From: a virus
IMG/VR virus record: IMGVR_UViG_3300042561_000572
Location: 1-64,000 of that record
Reading direction: 5' to 3' (one strand)
DNA length: 64,000 nt
Position 1 is the stretch's first letter. Each line of letters begins with the position of its first letter. Positions 7,464-14,199 of the stretch are shown here, in pieces. The notes under the pieces are model-generated. The model was not told the DNA's origin, ran no database searches, and saw nothing but the letters and a program-made list of their open reading frames with translations. The translations under genes were made by a program, and so were the position numbers.

Positions 7464-8966
7464 ATGTCAAAAGCATACCTAATAGACTTCTATAAAGTTA
7501 ACAAAGCACAATTAGATCTAATTAATGATTTAGATTTGTCCAAAGATTCAAGAACATTCTTATGTCATACGTTAGTTAGCAATCTAATTAAATGGGGTGA
7601 AAAAGCCCCAATTGGTTGTGAATTAATTCAAGCAAAAATACCTCAAGCAAAGTGGAAATCATTAGTTGATAGAGGTCTAATAGAAGCAACTGATTACTCT
7701 TACACAGAACATAAGTCAAGAGAGTTTACAGTTAACTTAGAACTAATAGATCTTTTCTTAGAAGCTGGTAAACTGCCATTAGCAGAAGATATAGAAGCCA
7801 CCAAGTATAATTTATTCACTGGTAAAGTTGTTAATACAAAACAAGTAAGTAGTTTTAAATTACCTAATGACACTCATCAAGCACCACAATTAGTAAAAGA
7901 TGCAATAAACTCTATACCTTATTGTCTAATTAGATTAGAGTCTTTAGAAGTCTACATTAAAAAACAAGAAGCATTATACATTCAAGCCAAAGAAGATTAC
8001 TTCACAAACTCAACCATCACTAAGGATCAATTCAACACTATTAGAGGTCAATATTATAGCTCTGAAACTGCTTATAATTTAGTAGTTGCTCAAAAGCCAA
8101 TAAAGATTGAAGATGATTTATATAGTTATGTTCCTGCCTATCAAGTACAAATGAGTGGTAGAATATGTCAAGTATTTGGAGCAATGACTAATGCTTGTAG
8201 AGAGATGAAAGAAATAGCTTATAAAGACATTAAAGACTTACACAACTATGATTTACAAGCCAGTCAGGTTAATGGTCTTATACAGCAATTTGAAGCTGCT
8301 GAGATTGATACTACCTGGCTAGAAGCATACAAAGCAAACCCTAATTCTAAGTATGAGTATGCAACCCTTGTTGGAGTAAGTGTTGATTGTTGGAAGCAAC
8401 TATTAATTGGCACTATTATGGGTTCCTCATTACCAACCGACCTTAAAAAAGCACAAGCTAAATTAGACAAAGAAGGTGGTCCCTTAGCAGCAGTATTAGC
8501 TACACTAAACAAAGAGTTTTTAGGTGACATTGATAAAGTTATCTCTGCATTAAAAGCTTATGCTGAAGCTATTAAACCCCTCAAAGAATCACTTGATAAG
8601 TGGCACAACTATTTAGTTACAACCCACATCCTATTAAATAGTTTTAAAGTTGGTGCCAAGGGTCACAGATATATTACAAATCCAACTGGAATGAGAATAA
8701 ATGTAACTGAGTTGCTAGGTAATAACACTAACAAGGACATATGGAAAGCAAAAGCTACCTTAGCTCATTTTATTTTAGCAGGTCAAGAGAGTGCATTTAT
8801 CCATCATCTAAGTGTACTTGGTAAAGTAAAAGAAGAGTTTGTAACATTAGGTTCAGAGTATGATGGACTCATTACACTGCATAAAGTATTAGAACCAACA
8901 ATCAAACAAGCAGGATTAACATCAGGCTTAAAAAATCCAATCCTAGTAGAAAAACCATTTAACTAA
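7464..8966 (+). CDS. Polymerase-like protein, family A DNA polymerase / T7 RNA polymerase superfamily
   Basis: A 500-residue protein from the ATG at 7464, one base after the preceding stop. Motifs in order fit a right-hand polymerase: MSGRI at 230-234 (compare TGR/RGR), motif A NYDLQASQ at 261-268 with candidate metal ligand Asp263, motif B WKQLLIGTIMG at 310-320 with the K-x8-G spacing of the O helix (Lys311, Gly320), and motif C YDGLIT at 466-471 with candidate Asp467 (a Tyr stands where His is usual). There is no visible exonuclease domain and the protein is far shorter than Pol I or T7 RNA polymerase. A replicative polymerase or plasmid-type Rep polymerase is most likely; an RNA polymerase or primer synthase cannot be excluded. 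Confidence 0.62.
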   Translation: MSKAYLIDFYKVNKAQLDLINDLDLSKDSRTFLCHTLVSNLIKWGEKAPIGCELIQAKIPQAKWKSLVDRGLIEATDYSYTEHKSREFTVNLELIDLFLEAGKLPLAEDIEATKYNLFTGKVVNTKQVSSFKLPNDTHQAPQLVKDAINSIPYCLIRLESLEVYIKKQEALYIQAKEDYFTNSTITKDQFNTIRGQYYSSETAYNLVVAQKPIKIEDDLYSYVPAYQVQMSGRICQVFGAMTNACREMKEIAYKDIKDLHNYDLQASQVNGLIQQFEAAEIDTTWLEAYKANPNSKYEYATLVGVSVDCWKQLLIGTIMGSSLPTDLKKAQAKLDKEGGPLAAVLATLNKEFLGDIDKVISALKAYAEAIKPLKESLDKWHNYLVTTHILLNSFKVGAKGHRYITNPTGMRINVTELLGNNTNKDIWKAKATLAHFILAGQESAFIHHLSVLGKVKEEFVTLGSEYDGLITLHKVLEPTIKQAGLTSGLKNPILVEKPFN

Positions 8967-8979
8967 TTAATATAAAACA

Positions 8980-9369
8980 ATGAAAGCACCCACATTAAAA
9001 AGAATAGAAATACCTTCAGACTTTCATAGATCACTAACCAATCTAAGTATTAGACAACACCTAAAATTTAGTGAAGTATTAATAGATGCAATAGATCGTG
9101 GAATATATTATTCAATTAATATTGAAACAACTTCTCCAGTAAATAAAGTAAAAGGAGTAAATATACCTATTGAATCCTATCAAAAACTTGTTGATATAAG
9201 TAAAAAGCAGAACATAAACATTATTGATGTGATAGTTTCTGTTATAGAATTTGGTATTCAAGACCTAGAAGAAGAAGAGTGGTCTGAATCTCCTTTAGGT
9301 ATAGCCTTTGAAAGAGAAATAATGGAGGAAATAGATAGAATGGTTTATTGTGGTTATGGTAGAGATTAA
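8980..9369 (+). CDS. Probable DNA-binding protein (two ribbon-helix-helix-like repeats)
   Basis: A 129-residue protein 13 bases after the polymerase-like gene. It contains two similar stretches, residues 6-43 (IEIPSDFHRSLTNLS...FSEVLIDAIDRGI) and 59-92 (VNIPIESYQKLVDIS...IIDVIVSVIEFGI): a short strand followed by two helices, the layout of ribbon-helix-helix or CopG-like domains. An acidic linker and tail follow. Acting as operon repressor or partitioning factor is inference from fold and position. No close family member was recognised. Confidence 0.6.
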   Translation: MKAPTLKRIEIPSDFHRSLTNLSIRQHLKFSEVLIDAIDRGIYYSINIETTSPVNKVKGVNIPIESYQKLVDISKKQNINIIDVIVSVIEFGIQDLEEEEWSESPLGIAFEREIMEEIDRMVYCGYGRD

Positions 9370-9431
9370 CACATAACTAAGAACAGACTCATTATCAATT
9401 CCAACACACTTAGAACTAGAAATACTTTAAA

Positions 9432-9507
9432 TGGTGCATCTTAGATTTGAACTAAGGATTCCTCTCAATAATAGGGAGAGTGGCTTGGACCGCTAGCCTA
9501 ATGCACT
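9432..9507 (-). tRNA. tRNA-like gene, nine-base anticodon loop
   Basis: The minus strand folds as acceptor GTGCAT/ATGCAC, D stem GGCT/AGCC, anticodon stem CTCTC/GAGAG, a five-base variable loop and T stem CTTAG/CTAAG with a canonical TTCAAAT loop. The anticodon loop reads CCTATTATT, nine bases unless a C-T mismatch closes it to seven. Possible anticodons are ATT or TAT; neither numbering is clean. The 3' end carries an encoded CCA-like CACCA. Confidence 0.6.
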
Positions 9508-9540
9508 AAGGATTTTGATAAAGGGCCACTTACAATCTAA

Positions 9541-9596
9541 CATATAGTAATGTAATAACAACTATATAAACAAGTTACTATTACATTACTAATGTT
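9541..9596. repeat. Intergenic hairpin, copy 1
   Basis: A stem built on AGTAATGTAATA and its complement, with outer TAACAT/ATGTTA pairing. The left arm string ACATATAGTAATGTAATAAC recurs at about 10578-10597, where it again pairs with a downstream complement (to about 10630). On the minus strand it follows the gene whose stop is at 9602. Confidence 0.75.
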
Positions 9597-9601
9597 AAAC
9601 T

Positions 9602-9805
9602 CTAAACAGATCTCCAGAAATCAGCCAAAGCTTTCAATTCCAAAGCATCAGCAACTGCCTTCTTAGCATCATACTCATCACTGCTTAAACCATTGGCCCA
9701 ACCAATAGGATAGTTAGAATAAGCACCAAAATGCTTTCTAACTTGTTGAGCAAAGTCTAAGAAGTTATCCACCTCCCAGACTTTACCAAGATAATTAACA
9801 ACCAT
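9602..9805 (-). CDS. Small protein, unknown
   Basis: A 67-residue protein beginning MVVNYLGKVWEVDNF. The ATG at 9805 is preceded by AAGGAG, one of the strongest ribosome sites here. The sequence is acidic and helical, with FAQQVRKHFGAY near the middle. It lies 12 bases after the repeat-containing acidic gene and is followed by a hairpin. No family was recognised. Confidence 0.7.
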   Translation of the reverse strand: MVVNYLGKVWEVDNFLDFAQQVRKHFGAYSNYPIGWANGLSSDEYDAKKAVADALELKALADFWRSV

Positions 9806-9816
9806 TACATTACTCC

Positions 9817-10278
9817 TTAATCAAAGAATACACATCTATCTTCAATGACTTCCTTATCTCCATCCAAAAACCTATCAAATGCATCTTCTTCATCAGATGC
9901 AAAGGAGGCCCAACCATCTTGAATATAGACAACACCCTCATTGTCCTCTTCAATGACTTTATGAAAGCCATTGGTATAAGGAATAGAGGCACTAGCTTCC
10001 TCTTTATCAGCATCAATGCCATTGTAGTAACGCCAGAATACAGTTACTGTATTACTAGCTGCTACTGCTTCTGAGATAGTAGCAACTTGCTCCATCTCCA
10101 AGTTTTCCCAAGCAATGATTTGGGCTTCTTGTTCAGAACTAGTGTAAGACTCTATTGCTTGTCTAGCCATAAAAGCCATATCTTCTAGTTCCAACTCTTT
10201 ATACTCTTCTTCAGAGACAGTAGACTTTGCAATAAAAGCCATATCTTCTAGTTCCAAGTTTTCCCAAGCAATAGACAT
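9817..10278 (-). CDS. Acidic protein with internal repeats
   Basis: A 153-residue, strongly acidic protein. Three related helical units are visible in the first 70 residues: AWENLELEDMAFIAKS (4-19), KELELEDMAFMARQA (27-41) and AWENLEMEQVATISEA (55-70). The second half contains aromatic-rich strands (FWRYYNG, VVYIQDGWASF) and ends with acidic residues. The ATG at 10278 has a GGAG site. Repetition of short acidic helices suggests a protein-binding or DNA-mimic role, but that is inference. A second frame inside (ending 9810) is a shadow. Confidence 0.7.
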   Translation of the reverse strand: MSIAWENLELEDMAFIAKSTVSEEEYKELELEDMAFMARQAIESYTSSEQEAQIIAWENLEMEQVATISEAVAASNTVTVFWRYYNGIDADKEEASASIPYTNGFHKVIEEDNEGVVYIQDGWASFASDEEDAFDRFLDGDKEVIEDRCVFFD

Positions 10279-10286
10279 AATAACTC

Positions 10287-10553
10287 CTACAAATTAATTG
10301 TTAAATCAGCAGTCCAGTGAATCTCACCAACATACTTACCAACTTGATAGTTGGCATTAAAAGACTTAATAACACAACCATTAACAATAATGGCTTGATT
10401 CATATTACCCAATACACTGACTAATGCTGCACTAATAATAGGATTATTAGTAACAACATAAACAATAGATCCCATTACTTTGAGATCATTAATAGCATTA
10501 AACAAAGAGTGAGGACTCTCTGTTTCTGCTACTTCAATTAATACTTTTTGCAT
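10287..10553 (-). CDS. Small protein, unknown
   Basis: An 88-residue product from MQKVLIEVAETESP at 10553; a longer upstream frame to 10604 lacks a ribosome site and reads through the repeat hairpin, so it is less likely. The sequence alternates beta-type segments (GSIVYVVTNN, QAIIVNGCVI) and could be a small alpha/beta fold. The gene stops nine bases before the repeat-containing gene on the same strand. No family was recognised. Confidence 0.6.
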   Translation of the reverse strand: MQKVLIEVAETESPHSLFNAINDLKVMGSIVYVVTNNPIISAALVSVLGNMNQAIIVNGCVIKSFNANYQVGKYVGEIHWTADLTINL

Positions 10554-10567
10554 ATAAAAGGGCCTCT

Positions 10568-10630
10568 TAGAATACAACATATAGTAATGTAATAACAACA
10601 ACAATCAAGTAGTGTTATTACATTACTAGT
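10568..10630. repeat. Intergenic hairpin, copy 2
   Basis: Second copy of the AGTAATGTAATAAC-type stem-loop seen at 9541-9596, here pairing with GTGTTATTACATTACT. It lies downstream of the gene ending at 10642 on the minus strand and so could act as a terminator or processing site. Confidence 0.7.
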
Positions 10631-10641
10631 GTAAGACTCTA

Positions 10642-11094
10642 TTAGCCAGCAGCAAAATATCCAAAAGCACCAATAGTAAATCCAGTTTCAGGATCAGCAA
10701 TTGTATTAGGACTTACTACATCAGACCGCTTAGCAGCTTGTGCTGTGGGATAAGATGTAATGAAAATCACATCCTCTTGTGGCTCTGGCAATCCTTCAAC
10801 AACGGTCATACCACCAATAGTATGAGTGATGATAGTGCCATCTTCTAGCACCTCATCAAAGGTTGTTGAATCCAATTGCTTTACCTCTGGATTGGGATAA
10901 ACAGAGTTGTCATTGGCTGGCAATACAAACTGTGTATAAACTGCCAAATAAGCAGCAACAGTTGATTCAGACAACTCTTCATTGCTTAGATCAGCAACTT
11001 TGATCTCTCTACCATTCTTTGCTTTACCTTCTACCCAAGGCGCATTAGGAAGTAACTTAACAGAAGGATGGCCAGACAAATTGATGTATTGCAT
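10642..11094 (-). CDS. Hypothetical protein, 150 aa
   Basis: A 150-residue protein with opening MQYINLSGHPSVKLLP and a proline-rich acidic middle (residues 70-115). It has a TTHTIGG segment and ends in a Gly/Phe/Ala-rich tail (FTIGAFGYFAAG). It shows no membrane helix or catalytic motif and was not recognised. The ATG at 11094 is not preceded by a clear Shine-Dalgarno site; the leader (11095-11651) is long and hairpin-rich. Confidence 0.7.
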   Translation of the reverse strand: MQYINLSGHPSVKLLPNAPWVEGKAKNGREIKVADLSNEELSESTVAAYLAVYTQFVLPANDNSVYPNPEVKQLDSTTFDEVLEDGTIITHTIGGMTVVEGLPEPQEDVIFITSYPTAQAAKRSDVVSPNTIADPETGFTIGAFGYFAAG

Positions 11095-11651
11095 AAGTTT
11101 TATATCTCTATTGTAGAATTGAATAAAAGCTTATCTAACTTCTTAAACTCTATAGTCATATATTTTATACAACTATAGAGTTCAAAGGTATATAACAGTG
11201 TTTGCACCCACCATTACTTTAGCACCTAACCCATTCATCCTTTATGGTGGTCATCTCCATAAATTAGTAACTTTATTTACTATTCAATCAAATATAGGCA
11301 GTTACCTTCTACATTGATTGGCCTCTGCTATAGGTTTGCAAACGACATATCTCTTCACAGAGTTGAAGGTGTGAAGCCCACCTACTTTACCTAAGTAGTT
11401 ATACATTTATACAGATTAACTCACCAAGTTATACAACAGTTATGTGTTATACAGAGCTTAGATATATTGTTAATAAGGCTTATAACTAGCATTAATAGCA
11501 ACAATAACATAGACAATACTAACTATCAGCATCTCGCTTGTTGAAATATTATCTATGTTATTACTACTAAACATATCTCTCACTGATTCCTACCAGTTTA
11601 TAAATTCTGCCAACATTAAGCATTAAAGCTAAGGGCCTCAAGAGATAATAT
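11095..11651. other. 557-base non-coding spacer with hairpins
   Basis: No reading frame of note. A CTTCAC/GTGAAG stem near 11354-11377 and a CTACTT/AAGTAG stem near 11384-11399 are visible, together with several CC/GG-rich islands unlike the AT-rich spacers of the late region. It may hold a long leader or small RNAs; no known RNA family was recognised. Confidence 0.4.
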
Positions 11652-11885
11652 TTATTTAACCTGCCAACCAAGAGGAGTCTTAATTGCAACTGGTGCTTTA
11701 TCCTCATCAGTATAAACAGCAACCATCCAAACAGGATCTCTGCCAAGATATAGATCTAGCTCTTCAGCTTCATCAATCATATCAATGACTTGTTGAATAT
11801 TATCAACTGTTGTTTTTTCAAATGGACAGTACTTGGCCCATCCATTATAACCAAGATAAATAGCTCTGATTGTATAAGTAGACAT
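11652..11885 (-). CDS. Small acidic protein, unknown
   Basis: A 77-residue protein starting MSTYTIRAIYLGYNGW, with an acidic helix (about residues 30-47) and WMVAVYTDEDKAP near the end. The start at 11885 directly follows GGAGATAAACTCAC, the same leader string as the gene starting at 12589. No family was recognised. A tRNA-like element lies just upstream. Confidence 0.7.
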   Translation of the reverse strand: MSTYTIRAIYLGYNGWAKYCPFEKTTVDNIQQVIDMIDEAEELDLYLGRDPVWMVAVYTDEDKAPVAIKTPLGWQVK

Positions 11886-11921
11886 GTGAGTTTATCTCCA
11901 ATATAAAGAGTTTATTACAAT

Positions 11922-12073
11922 GATAAGAGTGGGATTTGAACCCACACAAGTTATTCCATTATAGCTTAGTCATCTTGTGACTCTGTACCTTTCTAGGGCC
12001 TTTTTTCAGCTTATAAGTAATATTACCTTGGACCAACATTCACGATGGTTGGGATACCAAACCCATTCTTATC
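11922..12073 (-). tRNA. tRNA-like element with unusual ~75-base insertion (degenerate or split)
   Basis: On the minus strand GATAAGA (12073-12067) pairs perfectly with TCTTATC (11928-11922). The first arm is followed by a D-arm-like GGG-TTTGGTAT-CCC, and the second is preceded by a textbook T arm (GTGGG-TTCAAAT-CCCAC). Between them lie about 100 bases instead of the usual 40 and no clean seven-base anticodon loop. Options are a tRNA with an insertion or intron, a decayed tRNA, or chance pairing around a T-arm remnant. Confidence 0.4.
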
Positions 12074-12079
12074 TAGCAG

Positions 12080-12292
12080 TTATAGCCAATTATCAATGAA
12101 TTGTTTACATTCTTGCTGACTACCAACAAAAAGCTTTGTATGCCTAAACTTCTTTTGTGTGTGCCACTTAGAAGAATCAACAATAGATAAATTATCAAGC
12201 ACTACAAAAGCTTCAGTTGAAGTTGTAATGTGCCTCTCATTAGAGATATTAGGATCTCTATGAGGATTTTTAACAGTGTAACTACTTCTCAT
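12080..12292 (-). CDS. Small basic protein, unknown
   Basis: A 70-residue protein rich in Lys, Arg and His, starting MRSSYTVKNPHRDP at 12292 behind a GAGGTAAGT ribosome site. The spread of basic residues would allow nucleic acid binding, but no motif is recognised. It is 12 bases downstream of the gene ending at 12305, so the two are probably co-transcribed. Confidence 0.65.
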   Translation of the reverse strand: MRSSYTVKNPHRDPNISNERHITTSTEAFVVLDNLSIVDSSKWHTQKKFRHTKLFVGSQQECKQFIDNWL

Positions 12293-12304
12293 TACTTACC
12301 TCTA

Positions 12305-12589
12305 CTAATTAGGAAAATCAAACTTCAAACCAGAATTAATTGCTTCCCATGCATTAGCATACAAAGAAGATCCTGCCTCTTCAATGCCAGCACTTGTTTC
12401 AACTGAACCATCAATCATCTTGAAACAAATGATTGACTTTGAAGTGTGTAGTATCTGTTTTACAAACATATTATGAACCCACTCTTCAGTATCTTTCAGT
12501 TGATGATCAGCTTCAGATATCCAAGCTTTAACAATTAAGTCAGTGTTAATGTATACATTTTCATCAATCTCTACAAATTTAGCAGACAT
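12305..12589 (-). CDS. Small protein, unknown
   Basis: A 94-residue acidic protein, MSAKFVEIDENVYINTDL, with alternating strand-like segments (VYINTDLIVKAWI, IICFKMIDGSVE). It may be a small beta-rich fold. The start at 12589 follows AGGAGATAAACTCAC, a leader string shared with the gene at 11885. No family was recognised. Confidence 0.7.
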   Translation of the reverse strand: MSAKFVEIDENVYINTDLIVKAWISEADHQLKDTEEWVHNMFVKQILHTSKSIICFKMIDGSVETSAGIEEAGSSLYANAWEAINSGLKFDFPN

Positions 12590-13026
12590 GTGAGTTTATC
12601 TCCTATTACAAATATTTTATTGAGGGCCAATTACTCTCATCACCAGCTTAACAGTATAGTATATACATACATGCATAACATACATACATATATACACTGT
12701 TACTCAGTCCTTTGAACTGCTGAGTGGGGGTTTAGAGTTGTAAAGACACATAAAATGTCTTTACTACTTTTGTGATAGGGAATTTGCTATAAACTGACAT
12801 AGTTTATTCCCTGTTTTCTTACAGTTACATACCAGCTATTTATACCCTGTTAGATAAGGGGCCCTATATAAATACTACTAACTATAAGCCAGTAAAAGTA
12901 TAAATAGGTTGTAACTGTCCTGCTACCATAGAACCAGGAGGTAATTAAATACTGTAACATACTTAATTAAAAGAGTTTATAACTCCACTAGATATAGGTA
13001 TCTAATAGAGTTATAAACTAGAATTG
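12590..13026. other. Non-coding spacer with several hairpins and a terminator
   Basis: Visible stems: ACTCAG/CTGAGT (about 12704-12727), GTAAAGACA/TGTCTTTAC (about 12739-12763), AGGGAA/TTCCCT enclosing ATAAACT/AGTTTAT (about 12776-12811), and AGTTTATAACTC/GAGTTATAAACT at 12974-12985 and 13008-13019. On the minus strand the last is followed by CTTTT and probably terminates the gene ending at 13027. An alternating ATACATAC tract lies near 12660-12690. No gene is seen. Confidence 0.5.
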
Positions 13027-13833
13027 CTAAACGTTTACTTCAGACTCTTCTTTTAAAGTTTCTTCTGCGGTTTTATCACCTTCAGAAGTTTCATTTTTTG
13101 CCCTACTTGCAGTCCATTGAGCAAGATTATGTGCATCAACTTCTGCTTGATTTTCTTCACCCTGCTTCAGCCAAGCCAAAGGATCAGCAGGAACAATTGA
13201 ATTTGCTGAAGCGGCATTAACCACAACAGAGTCAATCAACTGTTGTGCTTTGACTTCTGAATAGATGTTGCTCATATGAGCAACCCAGCCTTCACCTGGA
13301 CATTCTTCAGCAATCTCTTGCTTTTTACCTTTAACCCAAACTGGATTTGTATCTCCAGTTTTAGGATGCTTTTTCAAGGTTTGAATCTCGCTGGCTTGCA
13401 AGATGTAAGAGGTTTCAGTTGTAGGATGCTGACTGAAAGCAACTTTGAAAGTGGCATGTTGACCCTGACCAAAAGACATGTCACTTAAAATATATTCATC
13501 CACAAAGATGAATATAGTCAGTTTTGCAGTGTCCTTGATCGCACCAAATCCAAAAGTGATCTCACCATCATAGTTCAGCGCTTTCACCTTGATCAACTTG
13601 CCAGTCAATCTATAACCCAAGAGTTCTTTCTTGGTGTTGTAAACTGGCTTAGGCTTGTGATTTTTTGTGAATTGCACTGTAACGTAAGCTTCTGGTTGAT
13701 CCTTAGACTTAAGTGCTTCTTGGCATTGAGCAATCACTTGGGGATTACTTGTCACACCCAAAAGCGCCTCAATATCCTCTTTAGGCATAGCCATGTAAGG
13801 ATTTGAAGCTAGCTGTTTATTTAGGCCTAGCAT
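13027..13833 (-). CDS. Hypothetical early protein linked to the RNA polymerase gene
   Basis: A 268-residue protein (MLGLNKQLASNPYMAMP). Residues 50-165 are beta-rich with repeated hydrophobic/charged alternation, compatible with an OB-like or other beta-barrel fold; the last 60 residues are acidic. Near the C-terminus lies DPLAWLKQGEENQAEVD (about residues 219-235), which matches NPMDWLNASNKQAEADD near the end of the protein encoded at 18930-20222. The two genes flank the large RNA polymerase gene. A single-strand DNA-binding protein or polymerase partner is a reasonable guess only. Confidence 0.7.
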   Translation of the reverse strand: MLGLNKQLASNPYMAMPKEDIEALLGVTSNPQVIAQCQEALKSKDQPEAYVTVQFTKNHKPKPVYNTKKELLGYRLTGKLIKVKALNYDGEITFGFGAIKDTAKLTIFIFVDEYILSDMSFGQGQHATFKVAFSQHPTTETSYILQASEIQTLKKHPKTGDTNPVWVKGKKQEIAEECPGEGWVAHMSNIYSEVKAQQLIDSVVVNAASANSIVPADPLAWLKQGEENQAEVDAHNLAQWTASRAKNETSEGDKTAEETLKEESEVNV

Positions 13834-14168
13834 AATTAACTCTCAAACTAATAAATTAATGAATTGATTTTGTAAGTACTAATTAAAACTTTCCTTACTT
13901 CTTGTAATAGGTATCTCTTAAATTTCTTTAAGATTATTTATTACTTCTCGTAATGGGTATCTATATAACAACAACCAGAACAGCTATGCTGCAAAACTTA
14001 GGGAGGAAAATAATATCATATAATACTAACCACTCCTACTAACTCAATAAATAATTTATAAATCTACTAGGTTCCCCTTTTAAAATATAAACTATTTATA
14101 AACCGCTTTTAGAGTGTTTTTCTTATTGGTTTATTATTAAATAATTTATTAGTAAATAAATTACTAAT
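13834..14168. promoter_or_regulatory. Leader with a direct 22-bp repeat
   Basis: Between the RNA polymerase stop and the start at 13833, TTACTTCTTGTAATAGGTAT (13895-13914, continuing CT) recurs as TTACTTCTCGTAATGGGTAT (13941-13960, continuing CT), a 46-base period with two or three mismatches. It may be an operator or a phage promoter element for the minus-strand gene. Nothing else is seen in this 330-base stretch. Confidence 0.4.
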
Positions 14169-14192
14169 AAAAGGGGCTGTTAAACCCCTTTT
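14169..14192 (-). terminator. Terminator after the 1546-residue polymerase gene
   Basis: AAAAGGGG (14169-14176) pairs with CCCCTTTT (14185-14192). On the minus strand the stem is immediately downstream of the stop at 14200 and is followed by TTATTAG. Confidence 0.7.
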
Positions 14193-14199
14193 ATATTAT

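Noticed and set aside
9810-10022. Second minus-strand frame inside the repeat-containing acidic gene
   Set aside because: It shares its bases with a longer frame that has a GGAG site and a regular repeat pattern; treated as a shadow.
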